Assembly: GCF_001605895.1 (NCBI RefSeq)
Contig: NZ_LUAW01000016.1
Span: 40,377 to 104,376 of the forward strand
Length of the DNA stretch: 64,000 nt
From: Acinetobacter pragensis
GTDB taxonomy: Bacteria > Pseudomonadota > Gammaproteobacteria > Pseudomonadales > Moraxellaceae
Reading direction: 5' to 3'
Each line of letters opens with the position of its first letter. Position 1 is the stretch's first letter. The notes beneath the pieces were generated by a model that was not told the DNA's origin, searched no databases, and saw only the letters and a list, made by a program, of their open reading frames with translations. Shown piece by piece: positions 61,990 to 64,000 of the stretch. A program made the position numbers and the translations under genes.

Positions 61990-63354
61990 ATGTTTAAAGC
62001 ACAAAAAATATTATGGGGTGAAGGCCTTTTTTTACGTCCGCAGCATTTTCAGCTGCAGGATGCCTATCATGAACTGCGTCTGAGCCAAACAGTCAGGGCC
62101 ACTATTCCATTTGCCTATGGCATTCAATCATTAGAATTTGATGAGTCCCAGCTTGCTGCTCAGCTTTTGGCCTTAACTAAAATTGAAATGATCTGGCAGG
62201 ATGGAGAGATTTATCAAGCGCCAGCTCAAGATTTACTGCCTGAGCCGATCATGCTGGATGCTCTAAATTTAAAAGGCGAAATGCGCATCTATCTTGCTTT
62301 ACCGCTTCTGCAGCCAAACAAAAAGAATGTCCGATTTAAAAATGGAAATGCTCAGTCCAGCCGATATCATTCACATTTAATTGAAACACATGATTTATTT
62401 ACTGATGCCAGCAATGCTGACATTACGCTGCTGCAGCGCCGTGCAGAGTTCAAACTTTTCGAGCTCAATCAAGAACCGCAGCAATTGGACGGTTATATCT
62501 ATCTGCCAATTGGAGGGATTAAGCGCCTAAGCTCTGGCAGTTTTGTACTGGATACGAAATTTATTCCGCCAATATTGCATATTGAAGCCAGTGACTTACT
62601 AATTTCAGGATTAAAACGTACACTGAATGTCATTAAAGCCAAGATTAAAGCGATTCAGGCAAATAACCGCGAAAATGAACAAAAACTGATTGAATTCCGT
62701 TCCGGGGATATTGTTTCATTTTGGCTGGTAAATGCATTAAATACCGCGCATGCAACCTTAAATCACTTGATGCAGTATCCGAATATTCACCCTGAACGGC
62801 TGTATTTTGAACTTCTACGCTTAAGCGGCTCCCTGCTGACTTTCTCAACTGCCTATGAAGTCGATCAATTGCCTGCATATCAGCATCATGATTTAGAAAA
62901 CAGTTTTGGCCGTTTAGACAAAATTTTACGCGATCTGCTGGATACCATTATTTCAAACCGGTATATCAGCATTGCGCTGAAAGAAGCTCGGCCTTCATAT
63001 TGGAACGGAAGCCTAGAGTCAGACAAAATTACCCGCGATACACGTTTCTATTTAGCCGTTTCCAGCGGTGCCATGCCTGCGCACGATCTAATTTCCTATA
63101 TTCCATTGCGCTTTAAAGTTGGCAGTACTGTGGATGTCGAGCAGCGGGTTGTCGCTGCATTACCGGCCATTCCATTGCTGCATTTAATGCAGGTACCGAC
63201 AGCCATTCCTGTGCGTTCGGGGGTGAGTTATTTTGAAATAGAGCCTCATAATGATCTTTATCAACGCATGCTCGATTCCGAAACGATCTGCGTCTATATT
63301 CCTAGCGGCTTTCAGGACATTGCCATTGAATTAATTGCAGTGATGAATGGATAA
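61990..63354 (+). CDS. tssK: T6SS baseplate-membrane linker TssK
   Basis: 454 aa, ImpJ/VasE family. The start ILWGEGLFLRPQHFQLQDAYHE is diagnostic. It connects baseplate wedges to TssL/TssM. It starts 5 bp after tssA. Confidence 0.95.
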   Translation: MFKAQKILWGEGLFLRPQHFQLQDAYHELRLSQTVRATIPFAYGIQSLEFDESQLAAQLLALTKIEMIWQDGEIYQAPAQDLLPEPIMLDALNLKGEMRIYLALPLLQPNKKNVRFKNGNAQSSRYHSHLIETHDLFTDASNADITLLQRRAEFKLFELNQEPQQLDGYIYLPIGGIKRLSSGSFVLDTKFIPPILHIEASDLLISGLKRTLNVIKAKIKAIQANNRENEQKLIEFRSGDIVSFWLVNALNTAHATLNHLMQYPNIHPERLYFELLRLSGSLLTFSTAYEVDQLPAYQHHDLENSFGRLDKILRDLLDTIISNRYISIALKEARPSYWNGSLESDKITRDTRFYLAVSSGAMPAHDLISYIPLRFKVGSTVDVEQRVVAALPAIPLLHLMQVPTAIPVRSGVSYFEIEPHNDLYQRMLDSETICVYIPSGFQDIAIELIAVMNG

Positions 63355-63360
63355 TTTATA

Positions 63361-64000
63361 ATGAATATACACAATAATGCGCCGTCACTTTTTGATGATG
63401 GCCAGATTGGCACTGGCATGACGCCGGCGGCAGTTAAAGAAAGTAAAATAGCCAGTACACCAAATATTGTCGACTTAATGCATGACGGTTTTTACATTGT
63501 TTTTCTGCTGAAAAATCAGTATATGCCGTCAAATGCAGAAAGTTTCAGGGAGAAAATTTTAAATCTGCTGAACCGGTTTGAAAGCCAAGCGCGAAAATTG
63601 CAATTCAGCAGTGATGATATTCAAGACGCCAAGTATGCATATTGCGCCTTGCTGGATGAAACTATTGTCACACAACGGGACGCACGGTTTTTTGAATTGC
63701 AAAACAGCTGGATGATGTGCCCCTTGCAATTGAGCTTATTCGGTTCGCAGCTGGCAGGCTACCGCTTTTTTGAACAGCTGGATGAGATCCGAAGCAAAGG
63801 TAAAGAGCGGCTGCCGGCGCTTGAGGTCTACCACTATTGCATGCTATTGGGGTTCCATGGCAAATACCGTTTAGAATCAATAGAAAACCTGAATGTTCTT
63901 GCTTCGCGGGTCGGTGATGAAATTGACTATTTAAAAGGCAAGAAAGATTCATTTTCACCCTTTGCAGCCCTTCCTGATCAAATTAAACACATCATTCACC
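63361..64000 (+). CDS. tssL: T6SS inner-membrane protein TssL (DotU), cut by the window end
   Basis: The ATG at 63361 begins an open frame that runs off the right edge (213 codons seen). The DotU domain is visible: LLNRFESQARKLQF, AKYAYCALLDETIV, LEVYHYCMLLGFHGKYR. The membrane helix expected at the C-terminus is beyond the window. It starts 6 bp after tssK and completes the H-A-K-L unit. Confidence 0.92.
   Translation, partial: MNIHNNAPSLFDDGQIGTGMTPAAVKESKIASTPNIVDLMHDGFYIVFLLKNQYMPSNAESFREKILNLLNRFESQARKLQFSSDDIQDAKYAYCALLDETIVTQRDARFFELQNSWMMCPLQLSLFGSQLAGYRFFEQLDEIRSKGKERLPALEVYHYCMLLGFHGKYRLESIENLNVLASRVGDEIDYLKGKKDSFSPFAALPDQIKHIIH

Noticed and set aside
44138..64000. VgrG, PAAR or toxin-immunity genes in the T6SS cluster
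   Set aside because: None is visible in the part shown; all genes here are structural or accessory, so effectors must be elsewhere.

Overview
The window reads as chromosomal DNA of an Acinetobacter-like gammaproteobacterium. Genes are dense, AT-rich and in long same-strand operons. The combination of a hexarate catabolic cluster close to E. coli garD/gudP/kdgD, a NasST-type nitrate assimilation locus and a type VI secretion cluster in the Acinetobacter order (asaA-tssBC-hcp-tssEFG-asaB-tssM-tagF-tagN, divergent from tssH-A-K-L) supports this. Species cannot be fixed from sequence alone. I saw no rRNA, tRNA, CRISPR array, prophage or insertion sequence.

Layout. 1-2.9 kb: end of a SulP-type permease, sstT, a DUF1275 membrane protein and a DUF2058 protein. 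3-13.9 kb: uptake and breakdown of galactarate-type sugar acids: FCD-family GntR regulator, ketoglutarate-semialdehyde dehydrogenase, kdgD, gudP, garD, a DMT permease, an enolase-superfamily enzyme and a second MFS permease. A shared operator-like motif lies before four of these genes, and a broken gene remnant sits between the regulator and the dehydrogenase. 14-20.4 kb: czcI-C-B-A heavy-metal efflux. 20.5-26.7 kb: one operon for molybdenum cofactor synthesis and molybdate uptake (moaA-moaD-moaE-moaCB-moeA-modABC). 26.9-42.2 kb: nitrate/nitrite assimilation (nasA-mobA, nirC plus a phosphatase-kinase, cynS, narK-nirB-nirD fusion, nasT-nasS). 42.6-44 kb: an amidase. 44.1-64 kb: type VI secretion, with tssL cut by the window end.

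The strongest result is regulatory. Six sites with the sigma-54 pattern GG-N10-GC stand before moaA, nasA, nirC, cynS, narK and nasT. In three of the transcripts (nasA, nirC, narK) the RNA begins with two hairpins whose six-base loops have A at position 1 and G at position 4, the known signature of RNA bound by ANTAR proteins. An ANTAR protein (NasT) and its nitrate-sensing partner (NasS) are encoded in the same locus. In nirC the second hairpin shares bases with an intrinsic terminator, which gives a complete antitermination switch. Nitrogen limitation (sigma-54) and nitrate (NasS/NasT) would thus jointly control cofactor supply, transport and both reductases. A small ORF with a good ribosome binding site sits unexplained in the nasA leader.
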